From NCBI GenBank assembly GCA_036785325.1, contig JAXIVH010000013.1, positions 10,041,332 to 10,105,331 of the forward strand: 64,000 bases of DNA. The letters are read 5' to 3'. The notes under the pieces were generated by a model. The model searched no databases. It had not been told where the DNA came from and worked only from the letters and a program-made list of their open reading frames with translations. Positions within the stretch are counted from its first letter, which is position 1, and each line of letters begins with the position of its first letter. Source of the stretch: Urophycis tenuis (taxonomy: Eukaryota > Chordata > Actinopteri > Gadiformes > Phycidae). Below are positions 31,180 through 42,919 of the stretch, one piece after another. The translations under genes were made by a program, and so were the position numbers.

Positions 31180-33217
31180 CAGCTATGGGCGCTGGCAGTG
31201 GCTGCAAGCTGTTGTTTGTCACAGACTCATTGTCCGGCCGGCGGCTGCTGGTCGACTCTGGCGCTCAACGCAGTATCCTGCCTGCCCAAGCCGTGGACAC
31301 CATGGCCGACGGACACGGGCCCCAGATGGACGCCGCCAACGGTACGCCCATACGTACCTACGGTACCAGGCGGGTGGATGTGTATTTCGGCGGACGCCGT
31401 TTCAGCTGGGACTTTGTTATGGCTGCTGTGTCCACACCGCTCCTGGGGGCAGACTTTCTCTGTGCTTTCAACCTGCTCGTGGATATTAAGAACTGTCGCC
31501 TGATTGATGCTGTCTCTTTTGCCTCTTACCACTGCACGCTTGGGGGGGCGGGAGCTCTCTGCCTGTCAAACACGCTGGCCTCGGGAGACCAGTATCAACG
31601 CCTGCTCGCCCTGTTTCCTGACCTGACCACGCCCACATTCTCATCTGCAGTCGCTAAGCATGGTGTGGAGCACCATGTGACCACGGTGGGCTCTCCAGTC
31701 TACACCAGGGCACGTCGTCTCGACTCAGCCAAGCTTGCCATCGCCAGGGAGGAGTTTTCGACCATGGAGCGCCTCGGAATTGTTCGCCGCTCGAACAGCC
31801 CATGGGCTTCCCCCCTGCACATGGTTACTAAAGCTGACGGGGGGTGGCGCCCGTGCGGTGATTACCGTCACCTCAATAACGCCACTACCCCCGACCGGTA
31901 CCCCGTCCCGCACATACAGGACTTCTCTGCCCACCTGGCGGGGGCCGTCGTCTTCTCCAAGGTGGACCTAGTTTGAGGGTACCACCAGGTGCCGGTCCAC
32001 CCTCAGGATGTACCAAAAACAGCTGTCATCACGCCCTTTGGACTTTTTGAGTTTCTGCGTATGCCTTTTGGTCTCAAAGGTGCGGCGCAGACATTTCAGC
32101 GCCTAATGGACTCTGTGCTACGAGACATGCCCTTTTTGTTTGTGTACTTGGACGACATTCTGGAGGCCAGCGCGTCTGCTGAGGAGCACATGACGCACCT
32201 CCGCCAACTGTTTGAGCGGCTCAGCGAATACGGCCTCATCATCAACCCCGCTAAGTGCCTGTTTGGACAGTCATCCATCACCTTCCTCGGACACTACGTC
32301 ACGCCTCAGGGAGCCGTCCCACTGCCCGCTAGGGTCGCTGCTGTCTCCGGGTTCCCCCGCCCCCACACCGTACAGGCTCTGCAGGAGTTTCTGGCGATGG
32401 TGAACTTCTACAACCGGTTCCTCCCCCATGCTGCAGATCTCATGCGCCCGCTGTACGAGGCCCTGTGCGGCAAAGCGCCCAAGGACGTGCTGGATTGGTC
32501 TGCGGGGATGGACGAGGCGTTTGCTGCTGCCAAGACTGCATTGGCCAACGCTGCTCTGCTGGCACACCCCTCTCCCACTGCCCCCATCGCCCTCACGACA
32601 GACGCCTCCGACTATGCAGTGGGAGCGGTGTGTGAGCAGTGGGTGAGCGGGGCCTGGCAGCCGCTGGCTTTCTTCTCCAAGCAGCTCTGGGAGAACGAGC
32701 GCAAGTACAGCACCTTCGACAGGGAGCTGCTGGCCCTCTTCCTCGCCACCAGACACTTCAGGTTCCTGTTGGAGGGCCGGCGGTTCACAGCCTACGTCGA
32801 CCACAAGCCGCTGACGTTCTCCATGGCCAAGACCTCGGAGCCGTTGTCTGGGCGTCAGCAGCGTCAGCTCTCTGCGAGTTCACCACTGACATCCAGCACC
32901 TGTCCGGCAAAGACAACTTTGTCGCCGACTGCCTCTCTCGGGCGGTTGTCGGGTCTGTCCACTTGGGGCTCGACTACGGCGCCATGGCTTCCGACCAAGC
33001 GGCGGACTCAGACATTCAGGCCTACCGATCGGGCCCTACTGCGCTGCAGCTGGAGGACGTGGTCTTCGACGCGGCCAAGGCCACCATACTCTGCGACACC
33101 TCCACCGGTACTCCACGCCCTCTGGTGCCTGCTGTCTGGCGGCGGCGGGTTTTCGATGCCATCCACGGCCTTTCCCACCCTGGTGTCAAGGCCTCAACTA
33201 AGCTGATACAGGGAACG
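31122..33217 (+). pseudogene. Pol of the truncated Gypsy element (protease-RT-RNase H-integrase start)
   Basis: Protease: RLLVDSGAQRSILP (DSG active site). RT: PWASPLHMVTKADGGWRPCG, FSKVDLV then TGA at 31974-31976, GYHQVPVHP, FLRMPFGLKGAAQTFQRLMD and the catalytic LFVYLDDIL. RNase H: ALTTDASDYAVGAV and FTAYVDHKPLTF. A frameshift near 32870 moves the frame to FTTDIQHLSGKDNFVADCLS and the start of the integrase zinc finger (LSHPGVKASTKLI), where the element ends. The single TGA could come from CGA. The integrase core is absent. Confidence 0.8.
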
Positions 33218-33246
33218 AGAGGAACAGTTGAGTGTCGTCCGCAACA

Positions 33247-33900
33247 GTGATAGGGGAAGCCGTGTGATGTGATTACAGAGCCTAGAGATTTGGTATCAAG
33301 CAAGATCAAGCAAGCAAGTTGTTTTCTGAGAGGTAGGAGAACAGTTGGTTAGAGACTGCACGTTCCAGGGTTTTAGAAAGGAATATTAGCAGAGATACCG
33401 GTCAGAGATTGGGACGAGACCTGAGGTGAGGGACGACTTAATGAGGGTGGTGATGAACAGTAGGATGTCGGTCGAGATGGCCTGGAGAAGGGAGGAGGGG
33501 ATAGGGTCAAGAGGACAGGTGGTCGCATGGTTAGATGTGACCAGTCTCAGGACCTCTTCGGAGGAGAGAGGTAAAACGGTTTAATCTACCAGAGGCGGGA
33601 GCTGGGGGAGGGAGAATAGCTGTGAAGGTTGGGCTAGGGAAGGTAGCAGCAGGGGTAAGGGAGATAGTAGGCTACAGTATATAGCAATAGTGTGCGTGAT
33701 TTAGCTACCTAGCAAAATGTAACTGTAACTGTAACTAGATAAAGACAGGAGAAACTAGTGACATCGGGAAAACGGACAATAATCCATTGTTTGATAAGAT
33801 TATATGATTAGATAAGAAGACATTCAAATCAGTACTGTAATCAGTGCTGTGTTACTGCAAACTAGAGTTGTAGTCAACCAGAGGGTATCGAGACCAAGAC
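33247..33900. repeat. Segmental copy of 26433-27472
   Basis: From GTGATAGGGGAAGCCGTGTG to CCAGAGGGTATCGAGACCAAG it is nearly identical to 26433-27472, but lacks about 370 bp of the LINE RT. Its second half (33668-33900) also matches 38336-38520 next to the sulfotransferase gene, in the same orientation. Confidence 0.85.
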
Positions 33901-34534
33901 AAGACCAAGACCAAGACCAAGTCGAGACTGGAAAAAAAAACAGATTAGTGTTTAAGTTACACCAATACGTAAACAATGGCGCAGCCGTTAAGAAAATATA
34001 TACAATGTAACACATTTGGCGCGTAGTGTATGAGTGCTGCATCACATATATAAGGTTTTGTGATGAGCATGAGCTCGCTGCTTGGTTTATACACAAAGTT
34101 CCTCGAGACCTCTATTAGTCTAGTGGTATTTCAAGAAAAAGTCCTTGTACATGGCTCTAGAGGCATTTCTTAGTAAAAGTTGGGAACAGGACTTTTTTTC
34201 ATAATAAAGGTATGCTGAATTCAACTAGCCCTGTTCCCAAGCTGAATTTTGAGTATAAGACCATCTAATTAGCATAAACAAAATGGCTGCCGAAATGGCG
34301 ATTTTTGGATCTTTCTAAGGGTGGGCATCATTATAACATGAACATAAATTCATATAGTTCACATGTGTGCCCTTATAAATGTCCTTGGGCAATATACCAA
34401 AGGCACAGGTTATGAAAAAAAAAAAAAAAAATCTATTATTATGCCTGTATACTAATTTCCTATGCAGGCGGGGAAATGCTGAAATTTAATTACTTAATCA
34501 ATATCAATAAAATGTTTTGAAAGACTAAAAACCT

Positions 34535-35113
34535 TCAGGAAAATCCCACTGCATTCATGCAACAAGCCTCCTCATCAATATGATGCTGGCATAAACACAT
34601 TGAGGTGCATTGCATTCCTGATTTCCTGCACTTGCAGCGTTGAGTCACACATTGTTTTTTGCATGCACAGGCTACCATCTCCATGCAACTATCTGGAATT
34701 GGACTCAGTGCCATCAATATAGGTTGCAGTCCTGATTCCACAAGTCTCCATCCCATCTGAGAGGGTGCAGGGAGCTCTGGTGTGGGGCAATTGGCATTTC
34801 CCCATACCATCGTTTGATAGTGTACCCTCATCAAATGGAAACGCAGTGCATCACTCGTTGGAGCCATAGCCTCTGGGTTTCCCATCTTGCAGAATGATAC
34901 ATGCCCTGCTGCATCAACAGAGTCTGTTCTGTGCACATTGTAGATTCTGCAGACAAATTTTTTTGAAGATTTTATAGTTTCATCTGTGAGTTCACCGATG
35001 CCCAAATTCTTCAGCAAGTCATGGTGCTTTACAAAGACCTTCCATGATGATCGTTTGGTGTGATTTGCAATGTAAGAGGTGGTGTCACACCCAGTCAATG
35101 CATGAAAAGCTAA
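34535..35113 (-). CDS. Palindromic element: C-terminal half of the PIN-like/Cys-rich protein, left arm copy
   Basis: Open frame from LAFHALTGCDTTSYIANHTK through WKVFVKHHDLLKNLGIGELT, KFVCRIYNVHRTDSVDAAGH and SDALRFHLMRVHYQTMVWGN to a cysteine-rich tail (CACKKQCVTQRCKCRKSGMQ, CTSMCLCQ) and a stop at 34535-34537. The tail has spaced CxC pairs like CXC/tesmin-type zinc-binding domains. I know the protein as an unnamed multi-copy family in fish and invertebrates; it has no established function. The N-terminal half is missing from this copy because the palindrome centre is reached. Confidence 0.6.
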   Translation of the reverse strand, partial: LAFHALTGCDTTSYIANHTKRSSWKVFVKHHDLLKNLGIGELTDETIKSSKKFVCRIYNVHRTDSVDAAGHVSFCKMGNPEAMAPTSDALRFHLMRVHYQTMVWGNANCPTPELPAPSQMGWRLVESGLQPILMALSPIPDSCMEMVACACKKQCVTQRCKCRKSGMQCTSMCLCQHHIDEEACCMNAVGFS

Positions 35114-35116
35114 GTC

Positions 35117-36282
35117 TTGAAGTTTGTTCAGGACCGGTTGATAGTGGATAAGAAAAGTAATAAGCCACATGTTTCGTTCCATGAGCCCATGCGCAGGAAT
35201 AATCCCCCATCATTTGCCACCTTATATGAAGTAGTCAAACACTCAAAGGATAATGACAAGAAAAGGGTTCTGAAGGCAGACAGAAATGTCCTCCGACGTC
35301 TAATTACTGCTTATGAGGCAGGGCGGTCAGTTGATTTGCAATCTGTACTCAAGCATGAGCTTCTTCCAGTCCCTGTATCCCTTGCTGAAATGAATGGCAC
35401 ACTTCGCACGGGAAACAAGTCCATACTTGCTGATGTCCTAACAGAAGACATAGACTGTCCAGAGACCATTTAGCTAAATGACACTTCATTTTGCCTCATC
35501 ATTGATGGGCAAGCATTGGTTGTAGCTCTTGGAAAGCCTGATGATGCTGTGACCTTTGGAGATCTAGCCAACACATTTGTGAAAACAGTTTTGAAACTGG
35601 GTTCCAAATATCAAAGAATTGATATTGTGTTTGACAGGTACAGGATAGAGACAATCAAGGGTACAACCAGAACTCGGTGCGGTAAAGCGGCACGGCCTGT
35701 CAGACGGGTTGTGGAAGGTCGTGATGTACCTCTTCCAAAGATCTGGTCGAATTTTTTGTCACTAGCAGAAAATAAGGCAGATCTGGCACATTTCTTATCA
35801 GAGGAACTGTGTTTGCAGGCACCTAGGAATAAAGAAATTGTAGTTGCAAGGGGATTTACAGTGGAACTTGAGGCCAAGTCATCGAAAAGTACAACTGATT
35901 TGTCACCCCAGAAATCTACACATGAAGAAGCCGACACACGATTGGTTTTACATGCCATTCACAGTCGGTTTAATTGTTGTGTCATCTAGGCATACTGATG
36001 TTCTCCTACTTTTGGTATCCCACTTTCACAGTATGCAATGTAAGCACCTCTGGATGATGTCAGGCACATCTAAGAAACGGCGGTATATACCTATTGATGC
36101 AGTTTTCAATAAACTACCTAGAGGCTCAGCAGCATCCTTGCTAGCTTTTCATGCATTGACTGGGTGTGACACCACCTCAACGCTGCAAGTGCAGGAAATC
36201 AGGAATGCAATGCACCTCAATGTGTTTATGCCAGCATCATATTGATGAGGCTTGTTGCATGAATGCAGTGGGATTTTCCTGA
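35117..36282 (+). pseudogene. Palindromic element: middle and C-terminal part of the PIN-like protein, right copy
   Basis: The frame from 35117 (KKSNKPHVSFHEPMRRNNPP) is stopped once by TAG at 35471-35473 and continues in frame with LIIDGQALVVALGKPDDA, IDIVFDRYR and THEEADTRLVLHA. After a 1-nt shift near 35965 it reads HTDVLLLLV and LLAFHALTGCDTTS. An internal deletion at about 36185 then fuses this to the last ~30 codons of the Cys-rich tail (RCKCRKSGMQ..., TGA at 36280-36282). The acidic residues D / EEAD / HTD / GCD follow the spacing logic of FEN1/XPG-like PIN nucleases (EAEA, D-x-D, GCDY); this is my inference, not an established annotation. Confidence 0.5.
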
Positions 36283-36784
36283 AAGTTTTTAGTCTTTCAA
36301 AACATTTTATTGATATTGATTAAGTAATTAAGTTTCAGCATTTCCCCGCCTGCATAGGAAATTAGTATACAGGCATAATAATGGATTTTCTTTTTTATTA
36401 TTATTTTTTTCCATAACCTGTGCCTTTGGTATAATGCCCAAGGACATTTATAAGTGCACACATGAATTTATGTTATGTTATATGTTATAATGATGGCCAC
36501 CCTTAGAAAGATCCCAAAATCGCCATTTCAGCAGCCATTTTGTTTATGCTAATTAGATGGTCTTAAACTCAAAATTCAACTTGGGAACAGGGCTAGTTGA
36601 ATTCAGCACACCTTAATTATGAAAAAAAAAGTCCTGTTCCCAACTTTTATAAAAAAAATGCCTCTAGGATGCATAAATCTCAAAAATATCACTAAACTAT
36701 ATGTCCGAGACCAAGACAAGACCGAGACTAAATACAGTCGAGTCCGAGACAAGACCAAGACCAGGTAAAAGTGATCTCAAGTAC

Positions 36785-37185
36785 TGCAAATCTACTGCAA
36801 ACCACCTGAAGGTTAACATGACATGACATGACACAACAATGACTTTTTTGATAGTTCAAGGTACATTCAATACAAAACATTGTATCAACCCTTGTCATTC
36901 AGTAGAAGCATGTTTGTGAATTGTGCATTGTCTCATTGTCATCTCCACAGAACAGTGTGTCTCTGTTCTGTTCTGTCTCCACCTTTTATTTACCTTTGTC
37001 AGTCTCTGTTTTGACTGGGAGCCAGCTAAATTCATGTCCTTCCTTTGGGATGACGGTGTCCACATCGACTCCTTTCTGCTCTTGGACACTATTAACTGTC
37101 CTGTACCCTAGCAACGACATGGCACCCTTACACAACTCCTGGATACAACCGACCTTGTCATGGTCCAGTGTATGTGGCCTTGCAG
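36785..37185 (-). pseudogene. Partial duplicate of the sulfotransferase gene 3' end
   Basis: The minus strand encodes TLDHDKVGCIQELCKGAMSL, LGYRTVNSVQEQ and DTVIPKEGHEFSWLPVKTET up to a TGA-equivalent end matching the last ~60 residues of the gene at 38755-39948 with few changes. The 3' flank (about 36785-36980) also matches 38500-38760. The catalytic part is absent, so it is a non-functional segmental copy. The palindromic element sits in the flank of this copy. Confidence 0.85.
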
Positions 37186-38325
37186 AGCCTGGGTGCATTA
37201 AAAATAAATGATGCATTGCACAGAATTATGCAGGCAAACTACAAGTTCATATTTAATAATATCGTGTAATATTCAACCACGAATTCACAAGTACAACAAA
37301 ACATAATGGCCTCAATCATGTCTACATAAATCCTAAATTCTTACTTGTGTAGTCAGAAATGTAAATACAGTGTCCATTGATCCATTTTTGTAGGCACTAC
37401 ACTATCAATGACTATATTTGTGTTACCTATTAACAGCAGGATACTATTTAAATGTCACTTAATATCCACACCATCCTCCCACAGAAGTTTGACATAACAT
37501 TGACGTGACATTGTTCACATTTAATATCCCAGTCACAATGTTAGATGGTATAGCGAAGACTTGGCAACATTTCCTGCTATGTTCCGAGGTCAAATTAAAG
37601 TTAACTCCTTTCTGTTCCTGTTTTAAAGCTAACCAAATGTTTCACATTCAAAGCAATTTCAGTATTTTCCAAAATGTGTAAGACCACAGTCTGGAAGATG
37701 GATAGACATAATCAGTAATACATCCTAAAACTGGCAGTTACTTGACAAATACAAGCGGCTAAAATTAGTTACCAATGGAGATTGAATTAACATAATTTGG
37801 TTGTACAAAATACACACCACAAATTAGATGATGTTTGGAAGCATTTGCATTTGTGACAAAATAAGAACTATCCCCACCCCCTTTCCATTCAGCTAACGCA
37901 GTATGAACAATACAGTCTTGACTATTCAATAGTGTTAGGTCACAAAAGTGTGAAGTAGAAGGTGGATTGTAATAAACAAAATAATGTGATCTGATAACAT
38001 ATACAACATGGGTATAAGCATTTGTTTTGAATCGATCGTGTTTGCAACATGTCTGTTACTATTCTACAGGAGACATTACATTTAAATGAAAACACTTGCA
38101 TTCTTTGACCATTTGCAAACACCGTGTCCGCCATCATTCATATGTGTCTGTTGCTCGGTTTTATAGGTTTGCTCTTGTATTTTCTTTTAAATAAATATAT
38201 ATTATAATCTCTAATGTTCAAGATCGTATAAAAGGTTATAAGAGAATGATTTAATTAATAATGTATTTAGTGAAGTTATTTGAAGACATCCAATACATAC
38301 AATCCTCCCTTTAAATGTAGTGAAT
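37186..38325. other. AT-rich stretch without genes
   Basis: About 1.1 kb with no credible open frame and no recognisable repeat family. Confidence 0.5.
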
Positions 38326-38331
38326 TTTATT
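38326..38331 (-). terminator. Candidate poly(A) signal of the sulfotransferase gene
   Basis: AATAAA on the minus strand, 424 nt after the stop codon at 38755. The segmental copies of this flank begin only a few bases further along, at about 38336. Confidence 0.4.
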
Positions 38332-38335
38332 GTTC

Positions 38336-38520
38336 AGATAGATAGTACAATATATAGCAATAGTGTGCATGATTTAGCTACCTACCAAAATGTAACTTTA
38401 ACTTTATGAAGACAGGAGATACTAGTGACATGGGGGAAACGGACAATAATCCATTGTTTGACATATTCAAATCAGTAGGCTAGTTAATTCGGTGGCTGTG
38501 TTACTGCAAACCACCGGATG
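38336..38520. repeat. Third copy of the flank found at 27240-27470 and 33668-33900
   Basis: ATATAGCAATAGTGTGCATG, TGATTTAGCTACCTA, GACAGGAGATACTAGTGACA and CGGACAATAATCCATTGTTTG are shared in order, with more changes than between the other two copies. Confidence 0.75.
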
Positions 38521-38754
38521 GTTGACATGACATGACATGACACAACAATTACTTAGCTATTGCTCAATAAAGACCTATATTCTCTTGCACCACTTTTTTG
38601 ACAGTTCAAAGTTCTCTCAATACAAAACATTGTATCGACCCTTGTCATTCAGTGGAAGCAGACACGGCATGTTTGTGAAAGCATTGTCTCATTGTCACGA
38701 CCTAAAATGTGTGTCATCTCTACAAAACAGTGTGTCTCCAAGGGGCTATACCTT

Positions 38755-39948
38755 CTATTTACCTTTGTCAGTCTCTGTTTTTGCTGGGAGCCAGCTAAAT
38801 TCATATCCTTCCTTTGGAATGACGGTGTCCACATCGACTCCTTTCTGCTCTTGGACACTATTAACTGTCCTGTACCCTAGCAACGACATGGCACCCTTAC
38901 ACAACTCCTGGATACGACCGACCTTGGCGTGGTCCAGTGTGGCGCGCCATGCCTGGGACAGGTATGTAGCATTCTGTGAGATAATCTGGAAGGTGCCTCC
39001 TCTAGAGTCTTTCCCATGGGTCACTTTGTAGATCCATTCTCCGACCCGCGTGGTCATCTCCAGGCCGACAAACTTGTATATGTCGTTGACCTCCTCCAAG
39101 GTGTTGAGCACTATGTCCTCATAACGCACCATCTTGTAGCGCCCCCTCAGGAAGTCCGGGGGCTTCTGGGTAGCTTGCTCGTGGATGCGCACGTTGCTGC
39201 TACACACCTCTGCTATGACGTCCAGCTGCATGAGTCGGTCCGGGACCTTGGCGTGGTCCAGCACGATGGTGTTGTCCCTGTAGAAGGCGCCGGCAGTGTT
39301 CTCCCTGGAGAACACCACGGCCCTCGGGTCTCGCACCAGGTGGACGATCCGCAGGTCCAGGTTGGGGTCCCGGAGGAGTGGGTAGAGGGACTCCAACTCG
39401 AAGACACGCACCTCCTTCAGCACCACGTGGCTGTAGGTCCGGCAGGCCTCCTCCGCGCCCCGAAGACCCCTGGTGTCACAGTGCTTCTTGCACTTGTCTG
39501 GGTTGCTGAGGCTGTCGCGGGGGGAAAGCGTGCATGCCGGTGGGGAGCACAGCGCCCGGCTCTGGCTCCACATGAACAGCGAGGACACGTTGTGCTGCTC
39601 GGGCAGGTAGGCCTCCACCACCGACAGGTCGCACTGGAACACGCGGTGGACCAGGTCCCTCACAGCCATCCTCAGTTTGCGAGCACCGTAGTTTGACAGT
39701 TGGCTCCAGACGTGCCAGGCCGGCTCCATCAGATAGAAGACAGAGGGATGCTGGCTGAAGACTTGGCCCACGAAGGAGGAGCCGGAGCGCCAGGACGAGA
39801 CCAGCAGCACGTGGACCTTGCCCTGGGCCGGCGAGGGCCGCCGGCATGGGCTGACCTGGGTGTACCAGCCAAGCAGCAGCACCACCGCAGTGCCTTGGAG
39901 AAGCACCAGGAAAGCCAAGGTCACGGGGCCCAGTCTCCAGCGAGTCAT
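38755..39948 (-). CDS. chst6: Carbohydrate (N-acetylglucosamine 6-O) sulfotransferase, CHST5/CHST6-like
   Basis: A type II Golgi membrane enzyme that moves sulfate from PAPS to C6 of GlcNAc, as in keratan sulfate chains. The 397-residue coding region is a single open exon. A short cytosolic N-terminus (MTRWRLG) is followed by one signal-anchor (residues ~8-28, VTLAFLVLLQGTAVVLLLGW), then the 5'-phosphosulfate-binding loop SSWRSGSSFVGQ (~50-62), FYLMEPAWHVW, the 3'-phosphate-binding block IVHLVRDPRAVVFSRE (~205-220) and FLRGRYKMVRYEDI. Length and motifs fit the CHST5/6 group (human CHST6 is 395 residues). It lies beside tmem231 on the same strand, as in human 16q23; fish chst5 is the alternative name. 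The start ATG at 39948 is preceded by GCAAC, an acceptable context. Confidence 0.9.
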   Translation of the reverse strand: MTRWRLGPVTLAFLVLLQGTAVVLLLGWYTQVSPCRRPSPAQGKVHVLLVSSWRSGSSFVGQVFSQHPSVFYLMEPAWHVWSQLSNYGARKLRMAVRDLVHRVFQCDLSVVEAYLPEQHNVSSLFMWSQSRALCSPPACTLSPRDSLSNPDKCKKHCDTRGLRGAEEACRTYSHVVLKEVRVFELESLYPLLRDPNLDLRIVHLVRDPRAVVFSRENTAGAFYRDNTIVLDHAKVPDRLMQLDVIAEVCSSNVRIHEQATQKPPDFLRGRYKMVRYEDIVLNTLEEVNDIYKFVGLEMTTRVGEWIYKVTHGKDSRGGTFQIISQNATYLSQAWRATLDHAKVGRIQELCKGAMSLLGYRTVNSVQEQKGVDVDTVIPKEGYEFSWLPAKTETDKGK

Positions 39949-40059
39949 GTTGCTGGCCTGGGGTCCCAGTCGGACCCTTCCAGTCGCTCAGGAGGAACCG
40001 TGTCAGTGAGGCTGTGGTCAACTTATTGTTCTCTTTGATGCTCTCTCTCTCTGAGGCAA

Positions 40060-40640
<581 letters not shown>

Positions 40641-41709
40641 CCCCCCGATATCTGTCCCTAATGCCTTGCTCAATAGAAAAAAAAATACTAACCAGCACCC
40701 TATAAAAATCGGGAAATCTATTCTCTATTACATTATTAACACCATCACAAGAGCCACATTGTTATGTGTATGCGTACTCTTATGACTAGTGTCATTAGAC
40801 ATCTACAAACAGTGCCAAAATGCGATCTAAAGGACTTTCGTAATATTTGCAGATTACGCTTTTAATTAGGCTAATCGTGTGTGCCATAAATTAGATGCGA
40901 GAAATTTGACAATCGGGTTTCCAAATGTCCAAATTGTTAGGGAGCGGTCCGCTATCCCTGTATTCAGCTCTGACGGTTGTGCGGACCTCAATTGCTTGAT
41001 GGGAATGAATAAAACATCCCCCGTATAAACAAAGCAACAGAGGTGCATTTGCTTGCAATTCGAAGACCTGTGTCGATACAAAACAAACGCTCCCAGTCGA
41101 GGGAAGGATGAGTAAAGTAGCCTACCTTGACAGAACTGTAGCCCAGTGGTGAGATCTGCAAATACTTGTGTCCAACTTCTTCAGCCCCGGTACCTCCGCC
41201 TGCACCAGGCTCCATTTAAGTAGTGGGGAAACTTTCGGGACGTGGCCATTGAGCCAAGGCTATGGGAGTGGTGAGGGCCGCCGAGGACTGTCCATTAACT
41301 TTGGAGGGGTGGCATTCAGCAGGCGGGGCCCCCAGGGCTGCCAATAGGGGGAGATGTTAATTCTCTCCCCGACGTGAAGCCCGGAGGGAGGGGTGCATGA
41401 TGGGGCAAAGCGTTAATGCACTGTATTCGTTTTTCACAGGGGTTCAGATTTTAAATAAGAATTATATGTATGCACTACTATATTTATTCTCATCACGACA
41501 ACAACCTCAGGATTTCTCTCTTTTTGTTATCTTTTAATGATTGTCAGTTTTAACGTATGATTTTATCTTGGGTAAAACAATGTAAATGGCTTTGTAATTG
41601 AAGGGGTTTTTTTCCCGATCCTTTTGGTGTCAACTGCAGTAGGGTTATATATGAAGGCCTACATGTATTAATGTAACAGATAGCGTTAGATAAGTCAATT
41701 GGATATAGT
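40641..41709. other. No coding gene; possible 5' non-coding exon
   Basis: On the minus strand 41122-41215 is an open stretch (MEPGAGGGTGAEEVGHKYLQ) ending in a good donor (TCAAG/GTAGGC). It could be a 5' exon of the sulfotransferase gene, but nothing in the sequence proves it. Confidence 0.3.
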
Positions 41710-41800
41710 GGCTGCTGCTGCAGCACAAAACAGAAACTCACAAAAGTGCTGCACAAAGGATATTGTAGAAATACAAGTATGTCCGAGAAATATGAGGGTG

Positions 41801-41888
<88 letters not shown>

Positions 41889-42370
41889 GGGGAGAGGGGG
41901 GGGCGTATCTTTTACTGTACATGCCGTCCTTCTTTCATACAGAGAGAGAGAGCTTGAGAATTGGAGATTAGGAACTCATTGTTCAGATGCTGAAAAGACT
42001 GGTAAATGCCTTCCAGGACCGATGATATAAAGCATATGATAGGTGGCCAAGCTCCACAAAAGGGACTCAAATTCAAAGATGACAGCTGGTGAGCAGAGCA
42101 GACCCAGCTCAGTGAATGGCATTTCACGTTAGCCTTTGGATATTTAGTAAGCGCCTGTACACTTTCTGTAGCCTAACATGCTTTCAATTATAGGACTGTT
42201 GTGGCCATACCAGAAGAGCTTATAAAGATGCTGTAATGAAGTGAATAGTTTCCTTAATAGCAAGAGGATTGGTCATACACTGGCTGCCCCAGCCCTAACA
42301 CACTCATCTCCGACCTTTAGACTCATGAATAATTAATCCCAGCAACCCCTTTCTCTCCAACTTCTTTCAG
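41710..42370. repeat. Duplicated segment with (GA)n microsatellite, copy 2
   Basis: Diverged direct copy of 40060-40640. Its (GA)n array spans 41804-41878 and is followed by a G-run at 41879-41892. The offset between copies is about 1.7 kb. Confidence 0.7.
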
Positions 42371-42919
42371 TTGAATGAAGGGCAGTGAAACAGAGCAGTG
42401 GTGTTCTGCAGGCTGTATGTAGGCTATTAATTAATGTAACAATAAGTATTTGAATATCATTAGCATATTATAAATAGGCTACATGTGTGTCAGCGTTACA
42501 GTGATGTTGTGCCAGGCCGGCACAAAAGCTGCTGAGACGCGGCACAATAACCCCCCCCCCCCCCCCCCCCCCAGGTAGGTCCCGTAGTCAATCTGTCTGT
42601 CAGAGAAGCCATCTGTGATATAACCCGACCTTTAGAGGGCGTGTGGTTGATCACTCGTTTAAGCAGCCTCACCTGGCCTAAGTCAGGTTGATTAGACTCT
42701 GGGCCTGGGCTGCACGTCTGCGCTTCAAAAAAAGGAAATGGGTGAATTGCTTGTTTTAAAGGATTCTGGAATTGGAATAGACCACGTAAACCCAGGTTTA
42801 GTTTTGATCTGGATCAAACCTTCAGTATGTGTTTGATCCAGTAAAATCAGTATTATCCTGCTCCCAGCAGAATGGAGGATTTCAGGAACACAATGTGATA
42901 AAACGAAAATCATACATTT
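42371..42919. other. Non-coding stretch with a poly(C) tract
   Basis: A run of about 23 C at 42549-42572. The motif CAGCCTCACCTGGCC...GACTCTGGG...TGCAC.TCTG at 42665-42722 recurs at 46144-46205 inside tmem231 intron 4. No gene. Confidence 0.5.

Larger units (their letters stand above)
30277..33217 (+). mobile_element. Truncated Gypsy-type LTR retrotransposon
   Basis: Order: end of a 5' LTR (about 30277-30376, ending in CTCCACA), primer binding site TGGTGACCCCGA (30377-30388), gag, protease, RT, RNase H and the first part of integrase. It breaks off near 33217 and is followed by a copy of the 26.4-27.5 kb segment. One TGA and one frameshift are present in pol. No 3' LTR. Confidence 0.85.
34155..36666. 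mobile_element. Large palindromic element coding for a PIN-like / Cys-rich protein
   Basis: About 490 bp at each side (34155-34640 and 36181-36666) are inverted copies of each other, beginning at CTAGAGGCATTT. Both arms contain the 3' end of the same gene, so the element is an inverted duplication of one transposon's 3' half. The centre near 35115 joins a minus-strand C-terminal half to a plus-strand copy that covers the middle of the protein. (GAGACCAA)-rich sequence flanks both sides (33890-33930 and 36705-36760). No known transposase is present. Confidence 0.75.

Noticed and set aside
36986..37216. Functional second sulfotransferase
   Set aside because: Only the last ~60 codons are present; both phosphosulfate-binding motifs are missing.
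39016..39696. 226-codon plus-strand frame inside the sulfotransferase gene
   Set aside because: Antisense of a GC-rich coding exon; no motif and no independent support.
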